DNA from: Chthoniobacter flavus Ellin428
Lineage (GTDB): Bacteria; Verrucomicrobiota; Verrucomicrobiia; Chthoniobacterales; Chthoniobacteraceae
Assembly (NCBI RefSeq): GCF_000173075.1
Contig: NZ_ABVL01000001.1
Location: 558,001 to 622,000 of the forward strand
Length of the DNA stretch: 64,000 bases
Direction: 5' to 3'
In this document: positions 37,392 through 47,416 of the stretch, piece by piece
Layout of the letters: every line of letters starts with the position of its first letter
Numbering within the stretch: the stretch's first letter is position 1
Position numbers and translations under genes: made by a program
Notes under the pieces: model-generated
Database searches by the model: none
What the model was told of the DNA's origin: nothing
Seen by the model: only the letters and a program-made list of their open reading frames with translations

Positions 37392-39359
37392 ATGGAAGTT
37401 CCATCCGACCTGCTCGCAAAAATCGACGAAGCGATCACGCACTATCCCGCCTCGAAGCGGAGTGCTTCGCTGCCCCTGCTGCACCTGTGGCAGGAGCATT
37501 TCGGCTTCATCAGCGACGAAGCCATCTCCTGGATCGCGCAGAAGCTCGAATTGCAGCCGATCAATATCCTCGAGTTGGTCACCTTCTACCCGATGTTCCG
37601 CCGCGAGCCCGCGGGCAAGCGCCACATCCGCGTCTGCCGCACGCTCTCGTGCGCCATGGCCGGCAGCTACGAGCTGAAGGAGAGGATTGCCGCTGCCGCC
37701 GGGATCGATCTCAAAAAGTGGGCAGAGGAAGGCGCGCATCATGCCAATGCCGGTCACGGCAATCCCATCGCCGTTTCGCCCGATGGCCAATACTCCATCG
37801 AATTCGTCGAGTGCCTCGCCAGTTGCGGCAGCGCGCCGGTGGCGATGGTCGACGACAATTTCAAGGAGAACGTCAAGCTCGAGGACGCCGCCAAGCTGCT
37901 GAAGCTCCAGCGCAGCGACGCCACCATGCCGCGCGTGCGCCCGCCGCATCCGCGCGAGAAGCGCGTCGTTTTCAAGAACATCGATCGCGAAGGCTGGACG
38001 AACGACCTCAACTGCTACCTGAACGACGGCGGCTACAAACAGCTCGAGCAGGCGCTCAAGATGAAGCCGGAGGAGATTGTCGATGAGGTGAAGAAATCCG
38101 GCCTGCGTGGCCGTGGCGGCGCGGGTTTCCCCTGCGGCGTCAAGTGGGGCTTCATCAAGCGCGGCGGGCCGAAGCCGACCTATCTCATTTGCAACGCGGA
38201 CGAGTCCGAACCCGGCACGTTCAAGGATCGCTACATCATCCACCAGGACCCGCATCAGTTGATCGAAGGCATGGTCATCTCGTGCTTCGCGGTCGGCGCG
38301 AACCTCGCCTACATCTACATCCGCGGTGAATTCCCGGAAGGGGCGCAGATTTTGGAAAAGGCGCTGGCCGAAGCTCGGGCGAAGAATTTCCTCGGCAAGA
38401 ACATCCTCGGCTCCGGCTTCGACTGCGAGATCTACGTGCACCGCGGCGCGGGCGCTTACATCTGCGGTGAGGAGACCGGCCTCATCGAATCGCTCGAGGG
38501 CAAGCGCGCTTACCCGCGCATCAAGCCGCCTTACTTCCCGGCGGTGCTCGGTCTATATCAGTGCCCGACCATCGTGAACAACGTCGAGACGCTCTGCGAC
38601 GTGAAGCACATCCTCGCGATGGGCGGCGGCGCGGGATACGCCAAGCTCGGCAAACCGAACAATACCGGCACCCGCATTCTCTGCGTGAGCGGCGACGTGA
38701 AGAAGCCCGGCTATTACGAAGTGGAAGTCGGCAGCCTGACGATGGGCGAACTGATCAATGACGTCTGCGGCGGCCTGCGCGACGGACGCACGCTCAAGGC
38801 GGTGATCCCCGGCGGTTCCTCGGCGAAAGTGCTGAAGGCCGGCGAGAAGTACAAGCTCAAGGACAAGGAAATCACGCTCGAAGAAATCCCGATGGATTTC
38901 GACACGCTCGCCGCGGCGGGCTCGATGGCCGGCTCCGGCGGCGTCATCGTCATGGACGACTCGCGCGACATGGTCGAGACGCTGAATAACATCAACGAAT
39001 TCTACGCCCACGAGTCGTGCGGCCAGTGCACCCCGTGCCGCGAAGGCGCGTTGTGGATGAAGAAGATCACCGACCGTATCATCGAGGGTGGGGGAACGGC
39101 CAAGGATCCTGACGTGCTCAAGAACGTTGCCGACAATATCGCCGGCAAGACCATCTGCGCCTTCGGCGAAGCCTGCTCGTGGCCGACGCAGTCGTTCGTC
39201 CTCAAGTTCCGCGACGAATTCACCGCCAAGGCGAAGAAGGACATCCCGCCGCCCATGCCGCCGGAATACACCCCGGAGCAACTCGTCGAAAACGAGAAGA
39301 TCGAGACGCTGCACGACCAGCGCACCGGCGCCCCGTTTGCACCCGCCGCTACCAAGTAA
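37392..39359 (+). CDS. nuoEF: Fused NuoE-NuoF subunit of complex I
   Basis: This 655-residue protein joins the 24-kDa (NuoE) and 51-kDa (NuoF) subunits, which together hold the FMN and the first two iron-sulfur clusters of the NADH-oxidising module. Residues about 1-165 are NuoE, with the 2Fe-2S ligands in CRTLSC and CLASC. From about residue 180 NuoF follows, with GRGGAGFPCGVKWGF (NADH site), CNADESEPGTFKDRY, GAGAYICGEETGLIESLEG (FMN) and the 4Fe-4S motif ESCGQCTPCREG. It works as one polypeptide in place of two. A 3-base gap follows before the TTG upstream of the nuoG ATG. Confidence 0.95.
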   Translation: MEVPSDLLAKIDEAITHYPASKRSASLPLLHLWQEHFGFISDEAISWIAQKLELQPINILELVTFYPMFRREPAGKRHIRVCRTLSCAMAGSYELKERIAAAAGIDLKKWAEEGAHHANAGHGNPIAVSPDGQYSIEFVECLASCGSAPVAMVDDNFKENVKLEDAAKLLKLQRSDATMPRVRPPHPREKRVVFKNIDREGWTNDLNCYLNDGGYKQLEQALKMKPEEIVDEVKKSGLRGRGGAGFPCGVKWGFIKRGGPKPTYLICNADESEPGTFKDRYIIHQDPHQLIEGMVISCFAVGANLAYIYIRGEFPEGAQILEKALAEARAKNFLGKNILGSGFDCEIYVHRGAGAYICGEETGLIESLEGKRAYPRIKPPYFPAVLGLYQCPTIVNNVETLCDVKHILAMGGGAGYAKLGKPNNTGTRILCVSGDVKKPGYYEVEVGSLTMGELINDVCGGLRDGRTLKAVIPGGSSAKVLKAGEKYKLKDKEITLEEIPMDFDTLAAAGSMAGSGGVIVMDDSRDMVETLNNINEFYAHESCGQCTPCREGALWMKKITDRIIEGGGTAKDPDVLKNVADNIAGKTICAFGEACSWPTQSFVLKFRDEFTAKAKKDIPPPMPPEYTPEQLVENEKIETLHDQRTGAPFAPAATK

Positions 39360-39365
39360 CTTTTG

Positions 39366-41045
39366 ATGAGCACCGAAACCGCCGCTCCAGTCCAAATGTT
39401 GAACGTCCAGGTTGATGGCGTTTGGCACCAGTTTCCCAAAGGCACCCGCGTGATTGAGGCCTGCTCGCAGGCCGGCAAATACGTTCCGCGTTATTGCTAC
39501 CACCCGAAGCTTTCCTCGCCGGGTAACTGCCGCATGTGTCTCGTCGAGATGGGCATGCCGAAGATGACGCCGGACCGCAAGCCGGTCGTCGGCGCCGATG
39601 GCAAGCCGGAGATCGCCTGGATTCCGCGTCCGCAGATTTCCTGTGCGCAGGACGTCGCCGAAGGCATGGGCATCCGCACCGATTCGCCGATGGCGAAGGA
39701 GTGCCGTCAGGGTGTGATGGAGTTTCTGCTCATCAATCACCCGCTGGATTGCCCGATCTGCGATCAGGCCGGCGAATGCCGCCTGCAGGAATTCTCGGTC
39801 GAATACGGCCAGGGCGAATCGCGTTTCCTCGAGCACAAGGTCAAGAAGCCGAAGAACGTGGAGCTCGGACCGCGGGTCACGCTCGATGCCGAGCGCTGCA
39901 TTCTTTGCACGCGCTGCATCCGTTTCATGAAGGAAGTGGCTCACGACGACGTGCTCGGCATCGTCGATCGCGGCAGCTACAACAGCATCGCCTGCCATCC
40001 GGAACGCGTTCTCGATAACAACTACTCGCTCAACACCGTGGACATCTGCCCGGTGGGCGCTCTGACCTCGACGGATTTCCGCTTCAAGATGCGCGTGTGG
40101 TTCCTCAAGGAAACCAAGACTGTCGATGTCAATTGCGGCACCGGCTCGAACATCACCATCGGTTCGCGCGAGAATAAGATCTACCGCATCACCCCGCGCG
40201 AAAATAACGACGTGAACGGCGTGTGGCTGCCGGATTCGCATCGCCTCAATTTCAAATACGTCGCCGATGCGCATCGCCTGCATCAGCCGACGGTGAAGGG
40301 TCAGCCGGTGGAGTGGCGCACGGCCATCGCCATCGCCGCCGAAGTGCTGAAGTCCAAGCCGAGCGAACAGATCTGGTTGCTCGCTTCCGGGCGGCAGACC
40401 AACGAAGAGCTCTTCCTCACCACGCGCCTCGTCAACGCGCTGAACATCAAGAAGCAGCACGACATCCTGCCGCGCAACGGCACGGCGGACGGCCTGCTCA
40501 TCGCCGCGGATCGCAATCCGAATACCAACGGCGCCAAGGTGCTCGGTCTCACCACCAGCAAGCCCGGCGGACGTTTGAAGAAGTTCGTCGAAGGCGTGCG
40601 CGCGGGGACGATCAAGGTGGTCATCACGATGGGCGAAGACCTCACCAAGGCCGGCCTCACCGAGGAAGACCTGGCGAAGCTCGACGCAATCATCGCGCTC
40701 GACATCCTGCCCAACAAGACGACGCCGCATGCCACCGTCCTCCTCCCCGCCAGTGCGTGGGTCGAGAAGCGTGGCTCGATGATCAATCTCAAGGGCCGTC
40801 TTCAGCGCCTCAATCGCGCGGTCAACGCCCCCGGCGAAGCGCATGACGACTGGGAGATCCTGCGCGATCTCATCCAGGCGGTCTCCGGCTCCAATGGCCT
40901 CTACATGATCGAGGACGTTTTCAAATCGCTGGCGGCCGAAGTGAAGGAATTCGCCGGCCTGAATCTCAGCAAGATCGGTGACCTCGGTGTGCAGGTCATC
41001 CAGGAAAAGACGCCTGAACCCGAACCCGCTGAAGCCGCGAAGTAA
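39366..41045 (+). CDS. nuoG: NADH-quinone oxidoreductase subunit G
   Basis: NuoG carries several iron-sulfur clusters of the NADH module. The 559-residue product has the N-terminal 2Fe-2S site (CYHPKLSSPGNCRMC), a DCPICDQAGECRLQEFS site and CILCTRCIRFMKEV with the later CPVGAL. The C-terminal molybdopterin-like domain is shortened compared with the 900-residue E. coli protein, as in many non-proteobacterial NuoG. ATG 39366 was chosen over the TTG at 39363. Confidence 0.93.
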   Translation: MSTETAAPVQMLNVQVDGVWHQFPKGTRVIEACSQAGKYVPRYCYHPKLSSPGNCRMCLVEMGMPKMTPDRKPVVGADGKPEIAWIPRPQISCAQDVAEGMGIRTDSPMAKECRQGVMEFLLINHPLDCPICDQAGECRLQEFSVEYGQGESRFLEHKVKKPKNVELGPRVTLDAERCILCTRCIRFMKEVAHDDVLGIVDRGSYNSIACHPERVLDNNYSLNTVDICPVGALTSTDFRFKMRVWFLKETKTVDVNCGTGSNITIGSRENKIYRITPRENNDVNGVWLPDSHRLNFKYVADAHRLHQPTVKGQPVEWRTAIAIAAEVLKSKPSEQIWLLASGRQTNEELFLTTRLVNALNIKKQHDILPRNGTADGLLIAADRNPNTNGAKVLGLTTSKPGGRLKKFVEGVRAGTIKVVITMGEDLTKAGLTEEDLAKLDAIIALDILPNKTTPHATVLLPASAWVEKRGSMINLKGRLQRLNRAVNAPGEAHDDWEILRDLIQAVSGSNGLYMIEDVFKSLAAEVKEFAGLNLSKIGDLGVQVIQEKTPEPEPAEAAK

Positions 41046-41062
41046 GTCACCATTTTCGATCG

Positions 41063-42220
41063 ATGGATTACCTATACTCCACTGACTTCCTGTTCCTGGT
41101 CGGCACCTCGCTGGCCAAGACGATCTTCCTGATCTTCCTCGTGGTGCTGCCCATGGTCAGCTACACGGTCTATGCCGAGCGCCGTGTCAGTGCACTCATC
41201 CAGGACCGCGTGGGCCCGAACCGCACCGGCTTCCCGCTTTCGCTCATCGGTGGCAAAGACTGGTCGCCCTTCCTCGGCGGTCTCGGTCAGCCGATTGCCG
41301 ACGCGGTGAAGTTCCTCCTCAAGGAGGATTTCGTCCCCGCGCACGTCAACAAGTTCTACTTCTGGATCGCCCCGACGCTGTCGATGATGCCGGCGATCGT
41401 CACCCTCGCGGTGATTCCCTTCGGCAGCACGATCCTCGGCGTGCCGATGGTCGTGGCGAATATCAATGTCGGCGTCCTCTTCATGTTCGCCATCTCGAGC
41501 GTGAGCGTCTACGGCATCGTTCTCGCCGGTTGGTCGTCGAACTCGAAGTATCCCTTCCTTGGCGGCATCCGCAGCACCTCGCAGATGATCAGCTATGAGC
41601 TTGGCATGGGCCTGAGCGCCGTGCCGGTGCTGCTCATCGCCGGCTCCACCAGCCTGCCTCAGATCGTTGAATACCAGATCCACAACGGCTGGATGATGCT
41701 GCCTTATTCGAATGGCCATCTGGGGTGGGGGAAGACGCTCCTCTGGATTCCCATCATCATCTCCTTCGTGACGTTCACGATCTCGATGTTCGCGGAGACG
41801 AACCGTCTGCCGTTCGATCTTCCGGAATCGGAAACGGAACTCGTCGCCGGTTATCACACCGAATACTCGTCGATGAAGTTCGCCCTCTTCTTCCTCGGCG
41901 AATACACCGCGATGATTGCGGGCAGTGCGCTGATCGTCGTGCTTTACCTCGGCGGTTATCACGTCCCGGGTATTCCCAACGGCGATGCACAAGGTGGCAT
42001 TCCGATATTACGCCACGTCCCCGGTCTCATTTGGGGGATCGTGAACATCACCGCCTTCTTCGCGAAGGTGGCCGCGCTTCTCTTCGTCTTCATCTGGGTC
42101 CGCTGGACCCTCCCGCGTTTCCGCTATGACCAGCTCATGAAGCTCGGCTGGCTCTACATCTTCGAAATCGCCCTCGTGAACATCTTCCTCACCGCGGGTA
42201 TCCTCGCCTGCACTCACTAA
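41063..42220 (+). CDS. nuoH: NADH-quinone oxidoreductase subunit H
   Basis: NuoH is the membrane subunit that encloses the quinone tunnel. The 385-residue product has about 8-9 membrane spans and the conserved RVSALIQDRVGPNRTG, IADAVKFLLKED and ETNRLPFDLPESETELVAGY with the quinone-site acidic residues. Normal length. Confidence 0.95.
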   Translation: MDYLYSTDFLFLVGTSLAKTIFLIFLVVLPMVSYTVYAERRVSALIQDRVGPNRTGFPLSLIGGKDWSPFLGGLGQPIADAVKFLLKEDFVPAHVNKFYFWIAPTLSMMPAIVTLAVIPFGSTILGVPMVVANINVGVLFMFAISSVSVYGIVLAGWSSNSKYPFLGGIRSTSQMISYELGMGLSAVPVLLIAGSTSLPQIVEYQIHNGWMMLPYSNGHLGWGKTLLWIPIIISFVTFTISMFAETNRLPFDLPESETELVAGYHTEYSSMKFALFFLGEYTAMIAGSALIVVLYLGGYHVPGIPNGDAQGGIPILRHVPGLIWGIVNITAFFAKVAALLFVFIWVRWTLPRFRYDQLMKLGWLYIFEIALVNIFLTAGILACTH

Positions 42221-42221
42221 C

Positions 42222-42752
42222 ATGGCCTACGTTGTCCCACGTCCCAACCTGACTTGGAAGGAGAAGATCTATCTTCCCTCCATCGTCGCCGGCCTCGCCA
42301 TCACCATCAAGCATCTCAAGCGGATGCTCAAGGGGGAGACCAAGGTCGTCATGCAGTATCCCGAGGAAAAATGGGATGCGCACATGCCCGAGCACTATCG
42401 CGGCGCCCCGACGCTGGTCAAAGACGAGCACGACCGCGAACGCTGCGTCGCCTGCCAGCTCTGCGAGTTCATTTGCCCGCCGCGGGCGATCACCATCACG
42501 CCCGAGGAAATTCCCGCCGAGTCGAAATTCGCCAAGGTCGAGAAGCGTCCGAAGGAATTCGAGATCGACATGATCCGTTGCATCTACTGCGGCCTCTGCG
42601 AAGAAGTCTGCCCCGAGCAGGCCATCTTCCTGCGCAAGGATTACGCGATCACCGGCACGACCCGGGCCGAGATGAAGCACGACAAGGCCAAGCTCTATGA
42701 GCTCGGCGGCGTGATGAAAGGCCTCGTGCACAAGTGGAACCCCAAGAAGTAA
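42222..42752 (+). CDS. nuoI: NADH-quinone oxidoreductase subunit I
   Basis: NuoI brings two 4Fe-4S clusters (N6a, N6b) to the peripheral arm. The 176-residue product has two ferredoxin motifs, CVACQLCEFICPPRA and CIYCGLCEEVCPEQA, each a CxxCxxCxxxCP pattern. It starts directly after nuoH and ends 7 bases before nuoJ. Confidence 0.95.
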   Translation: MAYVVPRPNLTWKEKIYLPSIVAGLAITIKHLKRMLKGETKVVMQYPEEKWDAHMPEHYRGAPTLVKDEHDRERCVACQLCEFICPPRAITITPEEIPAESKFAKVEKRPKEFEIDMIRCIYCGLCEEVCPEQAIFLRKDYAITGTTRAEMKHDKAKLYELGGVMKGLVHKWNPKK

Positions 42753-42759
42753 TCCGCTG

Positions 42760-43272
42760 ATGTCGCCGATCCTTTTCTATCTCTTTGCCGCGTTGACCGT
42801 CTGCTTCGGTATCGCCGTGGTTGCCAATCGTAACCCGGTGGCCAGCGCGTTGTGCCTCGTGGTTTCCTTCCTCGGGCTGGCGGCGCTGTTTGTCGGCCTC
42901 GATGCCTATTTCATCGCTGTGATCCAGGTGCTCGTCTATGCGGGCGCGGTCATGGTGTTGTTCCTCTTCATCATCATGTTGCTCGACCTGAAAGCCGAGA
43001 CGCGGCGCAAGCCGAACCTGCCGGCCTATGTCGGCGGCGGTCTCGTGGCCCTGGCCTTCATCGCGCAGCTCTGGCTGGTCCTCGAGCGTTACTCCGCGGC
43101 CCATCAGCCGTTTCCCACGATGTGGGCGAGCGAAGGCAAGAGCATCGACGACGTGACCAACGTGGGCACCACGCTCTTCTCCGTTCATAACCTGCCATTC
43201 CAGGTCATCGGCGTCCTCATCCTGGTCGCCACGATCGGGGTGGTCGTTCTCTCCAAGCGCGAACTGAAATGA
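42760..43272 (+). CDS. nuoJ: NADH-quinone oxidoreductase subunit J
   Basis: NuoJ is a small membrane subunit with five predicted spans that links the quinone site to the proton pumps. The 170-residue protein has [20 protein letters not shown] and [20 protein letters not shown], which is the family's hallmark pi-bulge helix region. The stop overlaps the nuoK start by 4 bases. Confidence 0.93.
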   Translation: MSPILFYLFAALTVCFGIAVVANRNPVASALCLVVSFLGLAALFVGLDAYFIAVIQVLVYAGAVMVLFLFIIMLLDLKAETRRKPNLPAYVGGGLVALAFIAQLWLVLERYSAAHQPFPTMWASEGKSIDDVTNVGTTLFSVHNLPFQVIGVLILVATIGVVVLSKRELK

Positions 43273-43589
43273 CGATAACTCTCTTTCACTACCTCTTCGT
43301 CAGCGGCCTGCTCTTTGCCATCGGCCTCGCCGGGGTCATGCTCCGCCGCAATATCATCATCATCTTCATGTGCCTGGAGCTGATGTTGAATGCGGCCAAC
43401 CTCTCGCTGGTCGCTTTCTCCCGCTTCAATCTGGTCAACGGCCTGCCCAACTACAATGCGCAGGTCCTCGTCTTCTTCATCATCACCGTCGCCGCGGCTG
43501 AAGTCGCGGTCGGCCTCGCCATCATCGTCGCTCTCTATCGCGCCCGGCAGACGACTCACGTCGAGGACATCAACTCTTTAAAATTCTAG
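43269..43589 (+). CDS. nuoK: NADH-quinone oxidoreductase subunit K
   Basis: NuoK (106 residues) has three spans and the two conserved membrane glutamates within [19 protein letters not shown] and [17 protein letters not shown] that take part in proton transfer. The downstream 27 bases lead straight into the inverted repeat that borders the GxxExxY gene. Confidence 0.95.
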   Translation: MTITLFHYLFVSGLLFAIGLAGVMLRRNIIIIFMCLELMLNAANLSLVAFSRFNLVNGLPNYNAQVLVFFIITVAAAEVAVGLAIIVALYRARQTTHVEDINSLKF

Positions 43590-43590
43590 A

Positions 43591-43603
43591 GCCCGCGAAT
43601 CAC
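43591..43603. repeat. Left arm of a 13-bp inverted repeat around the GxxExxY gene
   Basis: GCCCGCGAATCAC lies 1 base after the nuoK stop. Its perfect reverse complement is at 44084-44096. Beside it two ACTCGAAT copies occur at 43602-43609 and 43611-43618, just ahead of the gene's ATG. Confidence 0.8.
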
Positions 43604-43616
43604 TCGAATTACTCGA

Positions 43617-44063
43617 ATGTCTGAAACCGAAAATATCCTTTTCAAAGAGGAGAGCTACCGAATTCTCGGTGCGTGTTTCGCGGTGTACAATGACAAGGGT
43701 TGCGGTTTTCTAGAGCAGGTTTTTCACGAATGCTTGGAAATCGAATTCGAAGCTGAAGGAATACCATTTCGCTCGAAGCCCCCGATGACCCTGACTTATC
43801 GCGGCCGTACCCTGACCCAGACGTTTCAGCTCGACTTCATCTGTTTCGAAAGAGTTCTTCTCGAGATTAAAGCGGTCTCGAATTTGGTTGATGAGCACCG
43901 CGCCCAAGTCATTAACTATCTCGCTGCCAGCGGCTACGATTTGGCGTTGCTCGTCAACTTCGGTCATTATCCCAAGGTGCAATACGAGCGTTTTATTCGT
44001 GGTGAGAAATTGAAAGCCGCCGCTCAACGAGTCCCTACAATTAAAGAGGAAATTTATTTGTGA
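43617..44063 (+). CDS. GxxExxY protein (PD-(D/E)xK-like fold) inserted in the nuo operon
   Basis: This 148-residue protein is of the GxxExxY family, named for its G-x-x-E-x-x-Y motif, here G30-F-L-E33-Q-V-F36 with Phe in place of Tyr. The family has a PD-(D/E)xK nuclease-like core; the candidate ligands D73 (LDFIC) and E83-x-K85 (LEIKAV) are present. No enzyme activity has been established for most members. It sits between nuoK and nuoL, where no gene belongs, and is flanked by perfect 13-bp inverted repeats, which suggests it was inserted as a unit. It is in the same direction as nuo, so transcription of nuoL-N can read through. Confidence 0.85.
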   Translation: MSETENILFKEESYRILGACFAVYNDKGCGFLEQVFHECLEIEFEAEGIPFRSKPPMTLTYRGRTLTQTFQLDFICFERVLLEIKAVSNLVDEHRAQVINYLAASGYDLALLVNFGHYPKVQYERFIRGEKLKAAAQRVPTIKEEIYL

Positions 44064-44083
44064 AATCCATTAGTGTTATCCGC

Positions 44084-44096
44084 GTGATTCGCGGGC
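44084..44096. repeat. Right arm of the inverted repeat around the GxxExxY gene
   Basis: GTGATTCGCGGGC is the exact reverse complement of the left arm at 43591-43603 and lies 20 bases after the gene's stop. A CG follows the arm on the inner side in both copies at one base offset, extending the match. Confidence 0.8.
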
Positions 44097-44123
44097 CAAT
44101 TCATCCCTTGTTGTCAGTCTAAG

Positions 44124-45947
44124 ATGGACGCACACTTTCCCTGGTTCATTCTCCTCGCCCCGCTGTTCAGCGCTGTCCTGATCCAGCTCTTCCTGCGCAA
44201 ATCGCGCGGCACGGCTGCCGGCATCTCTGTCCTGACGGTCGCGTTGACCTTCATCGCCGCCCTCTTCGTTTTCGCCGGCCACAACGGCACGTCGGAGATT
44301 CCGTGGCTCGACTTTCGCCCGGCCTTCTATGTGCCCATCGGCGTGACCGTCGATGAGCTGAGCAAGCTCATGCTCCTCGTCGTGACCGGTGTCGGTACGT
44401 TGGTTCACATCTACTCCCTCGTTTATATGGAGGAAGGATGAAAGCGAAGCGCGCTTCTTCGGGCAACCTCTCGCTCTTTCATGTTCTCGATGCTCGGCAT
44501 CGTGCTCGCGAATAACTTCGTGATGATGTTCATCTTCTGGGAACTCGTCGGCGTGAGCTCGTATCTGCTCATCGGCCACTGGTTTACCCGCGATTCGGCG
44601 GCGGCCGCGGCCAACAAGGCCTTCCTCGCCAACCGCATCGGTGATTTCGGGTTCATGCTCGGCATTTTGATGGTATGGACGGCGACCGGCAGCGTGGTCT
44701 TCAGCGAGATGCAGGGGGCGTTGCCCAATCTCAGCCTGACCGCCGGCTTCCTCACGCTGGTCACGGTCCTGATTTTCTGTGGCGCGATCGGCAAGAGCGC
44801 CCAGTTCCCGCTGCACGTGTGGTTGCCCGACGCCATGGAAGGCCCCACGCCGGTGTCCGCGCTCATCCATGCCGCGACCATGGTGGCGGCGGGCGTTTAC
44901 ATGCTCGCCCGGGTGTCCTTCCTCATTCAGCTCTCGCCCACCGGCCAATCGGTGATCGCCGCCATCGGCATCATCACCGCCGTGCTCGCCGCGCTCATCG
45001 CCACGCAACAGGATGACATCAAGCGCATCCTCGCTTACTCGACCCTCTCGCAGCTCGGTTACATGATCTGCGCCATCGGCCTCGCTGCACCGGGCGCCGC
45101 GATGTTCCATCTCTTCACCCACGCCTTCTTCAAGGCGCTCCTCTTCCTCGGCGCCGGCGCGATCATCCACGCCATGCATCACGAGCAGGACATCTGGAAA
45201 ATGGGTGGCCTCCGCAAAAAGATGGACTGGACGTTCTGGACGTTCGCCGCCGGTTACCTGGCTCTCATCGGGACGCCGTTGTTCAGCGGATTCTTCTCGA
45301 AGGATGTGATCCTGCTTGCCGCCTGGCAGCAGCATTCCTATCTCGTCTTCCTCCTCGGAGTCTTCACCGCGTTCCTCACCGCCTTCTACATGACGAGGCT
45401 CTTCGTCGTGACGTTCCTCGGTTCGTCGCGCAGCGATGCCGCCGACCACGCCCACGATGGTTCGTTCCGCATGACCGCTCCGTTGGTGATTCTCGCCTTT
45501 TTCTCGGTTTTCGCCGGTTATCACTTCATTGGCGGCCACGCTCTTGGTGAGAATTTCTCCCAAGCGGTGGAGGGAATCGAGCACGGCGGGGGACATGGTG
45601 TGGTCGCCACGCTGGCGATTCTCGCTTTTGTCTTCGGCACCGGTCTTGGCTACTTCCTTTATTCCGGCCGCTCGAAGGAACCGTTCCCGTTCGCGCCGCT
45701 GCGGGATAAGCTCTACTTCGACGAAATCTACGCCGCGCTCATCGCCGGCACACAGGAGTTGCTCGCCACCATGGCCCGCTTCATCGATCAATGGATCATC
45801 GATGGCATCCTGGTCCGCGCCACCAGTGGTGCCGTGTGGGGCATCGGCTACGTCCTGCGCTTCCTGCAGTTTGGTAACCTGCAAGGTTACGCCTTCCTCT
45901 TCGGCCTCGGCGTCGTGGCCACAATCTACTTCCTGGTTTTTCGCTGA
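44124..45947 (+). CDS. nuoL: NADH-quinone oxidoreductase subunit L, interrupted near codon 105
   Basis: NuoL is the distal antiporter-like proton pump of complex I, with the long lateral helix at its C-terminus. The frame from ATG 44124 stops at TGA 44439-44441; a new open frame in register begins at 44481 (MFSMLGIVLANNF). Removing single bases from GG 44436-44437, GGG 44461-44463 and TTT 44477-44479 gives YMEEDESEARFFGNLSLFMF, the normal NuoL sequence, and a protein of about 606 residues. The rest carries the family pattern (GKSAQFPLHVWLPDAMEGPT and about 14 more spans). The three +1 changes are most likely sequence errors. Confidence 0.9.
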
Positions 45948-47416
45948 TGCTAAGTCTCATCATCTTCATCCCCATCCTCGCGGCCCTGGCCATCCTGGCC
46001 GGTGCCCCGGCTCGCAAGACGGCGCTTGGCGCGGCTACCGTGCAGTTCTTGCTCACCCTGTTCGGCTTCCTGTCTTACAACAAGGCCGCCGGCGGTTTTC
46101 AGTTCCAATCCATCACGCCCATCGTGCCGGAGTGGAAGCTCAACTACGCGGTCGGCGCCGATGGCCTGAGCTTGGTGATGCTTCTGCTCACCGGCATCGT
46201 CACTCTCGCTGCCGTGTGGGTGACACCGAAAATCGAGAAGCGGGAGAATCTCTTCTACGCCTGCTTGCTCTTTATCTCCGCGGGCGCGGCGGGTGCCTTC
46301 GCTTCCACCGATCTCTTCTTCTTCTATTCGTTCCACGAACTGGCGCTCATCCCGACCTTCCTGCTCATCGGTTTGTGGGGCTATGGTGAGCGTTACACCG
46401 CCGCGTGGAAGATTACGATCTACCTCGGCCTCGGCAGTATCATCCTGCTCATCGGCCTGGTAGATCTTTACCTGGCAGTGCCGGCGGCTTCCCGCACCTT
46501 CAGTCTCATTGAACTGCAGCGTCTCGCGGGCAACGGCCTCATTCCCGCCGCCGCCCAGAGCCGTCCGTACCTTTTCCTGTTGATCGGCTTCGGCATCCTC
46601 ATCTCGCTCTTCCCGTTCCATTCCTGGGCGCCGCCGGCCTACTCCTCCGCGCCGACCCCGGTCGCGATGTTGCACGCCGGTGTGCTGAAGAAATTCGGCC
46701 TCTACGGTCTGATCCGCATCGCGCTGCCGCTGCTGCCGGAGGGCGCCAAAGTCTGGGCGAGCCTCCTGCTCATCCTGCTCGTCGGCAATATCATCTACAT
46801 CGGTCTCGTGACCATCGCGCAGAAGAAGCTCGACCTGCTGCTCGGCTATTCGAGCGTGATGCACATGGGCTACATCTTCCTCGGGATCGCCGCGCTGAAT
46901 ATCGTCGGCGTGAGCGGCGCCGCGTTGCTCATGTTCGCCCACGGTCTCTCGATCGCCGCGCTCTTCGCCCTCGCTGGTTTCCTCCGGCAAAGGAATCCGT
47001 TGCTCCTGCTCGAGAGCTTTGGAGGCGTGGCCAAGTCCGCCCCGTGGATGGGCTTCGTTTTCGGCCTCGCGGCCTTTGCCTCGATCGGCCTGCCCGGCTT
47101 TGCCAATTTCGCCAGCGAAGTGAACGTCTTCTTCGGCGCCTTCAAGCCCGGTCCCGGCCTCGTCGCTCCGAATTTCCAACTCGCCACCGTCTTCGCCCTC
47201 TGGGGGGTGGTGATCTCCGCCGTCTACATGCTCCGCGCCTACCGTGCCATCTTCCTCGGTGCGCCCGGAAAGGATTCCGCGGAATACGTTGATCCCATCA
47301 AATCGCTCCGCTGGCCGGTCATCCTTCTGCTCGCCCTCCTGCTTGTCGCGGGCTTCGCGCCGAGCGCGTTCCTCGCCTACGTGCAGCCGAGCATCCAAGC
47401 CCTTCTGCCGAAATAA
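45947..47416 (+). CDS. nuoM: NADH-quinone oxidoreductase subunit M
   Basis: NuoM is the middle antiporter-like pump. The 489-residue product has about 14 spans, with the conserved SFHELALIPTFLLIGLWGYG (the membrane Glu), the pumping Lys region around SLFPFHSWAPPAYSSAPTPV, and YSSVMHMGYIFLGI. The start ATG overlaps the nuoL TGA by 1 base, so the two are coupled. Confidence 0.95.
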   Translation: MLSLIIFIPILAALAILAGAPARKTALGAATVQFLLTLFGFLSYNKAAGGFQFQSITPIVPEWKLNYAVGADGLSLVMLLLTGIVTLAAVWVTPKIEKRENLFYACLLFISAGAAGAFASTDLFFFYSFHELALIPTFLLIGLWGYGERYTAAWKITIYLGLGSIILLIGLVDLYLAVPAASRTFSLIELQRLAGNGLIPAAAQSRPYLFLLIGFGILISLFPFHSWAPPAYSSAPTPVAMLHAGVLKKFGLYGLIRIALPLLPEGAKVWASLLLILLVGNIIYIGLVTIAQKKLDLLLGYSSVMHMGYIFLGIAALNIVGVSGAALLMFAHGLSIAALFALAGFLRQRNPLLLLESFGGVAKSAPWMGFVFGLAAFASIGLPGFANFASEVNVFFGAFKPGPGLVAPNFQLATVFALWGVVISAVYMLRAYRAIFLGAPGKDSAEYVDPIKSLRWPVILLLALLLVAGFAPSAFLAYVQPSIQALLPK

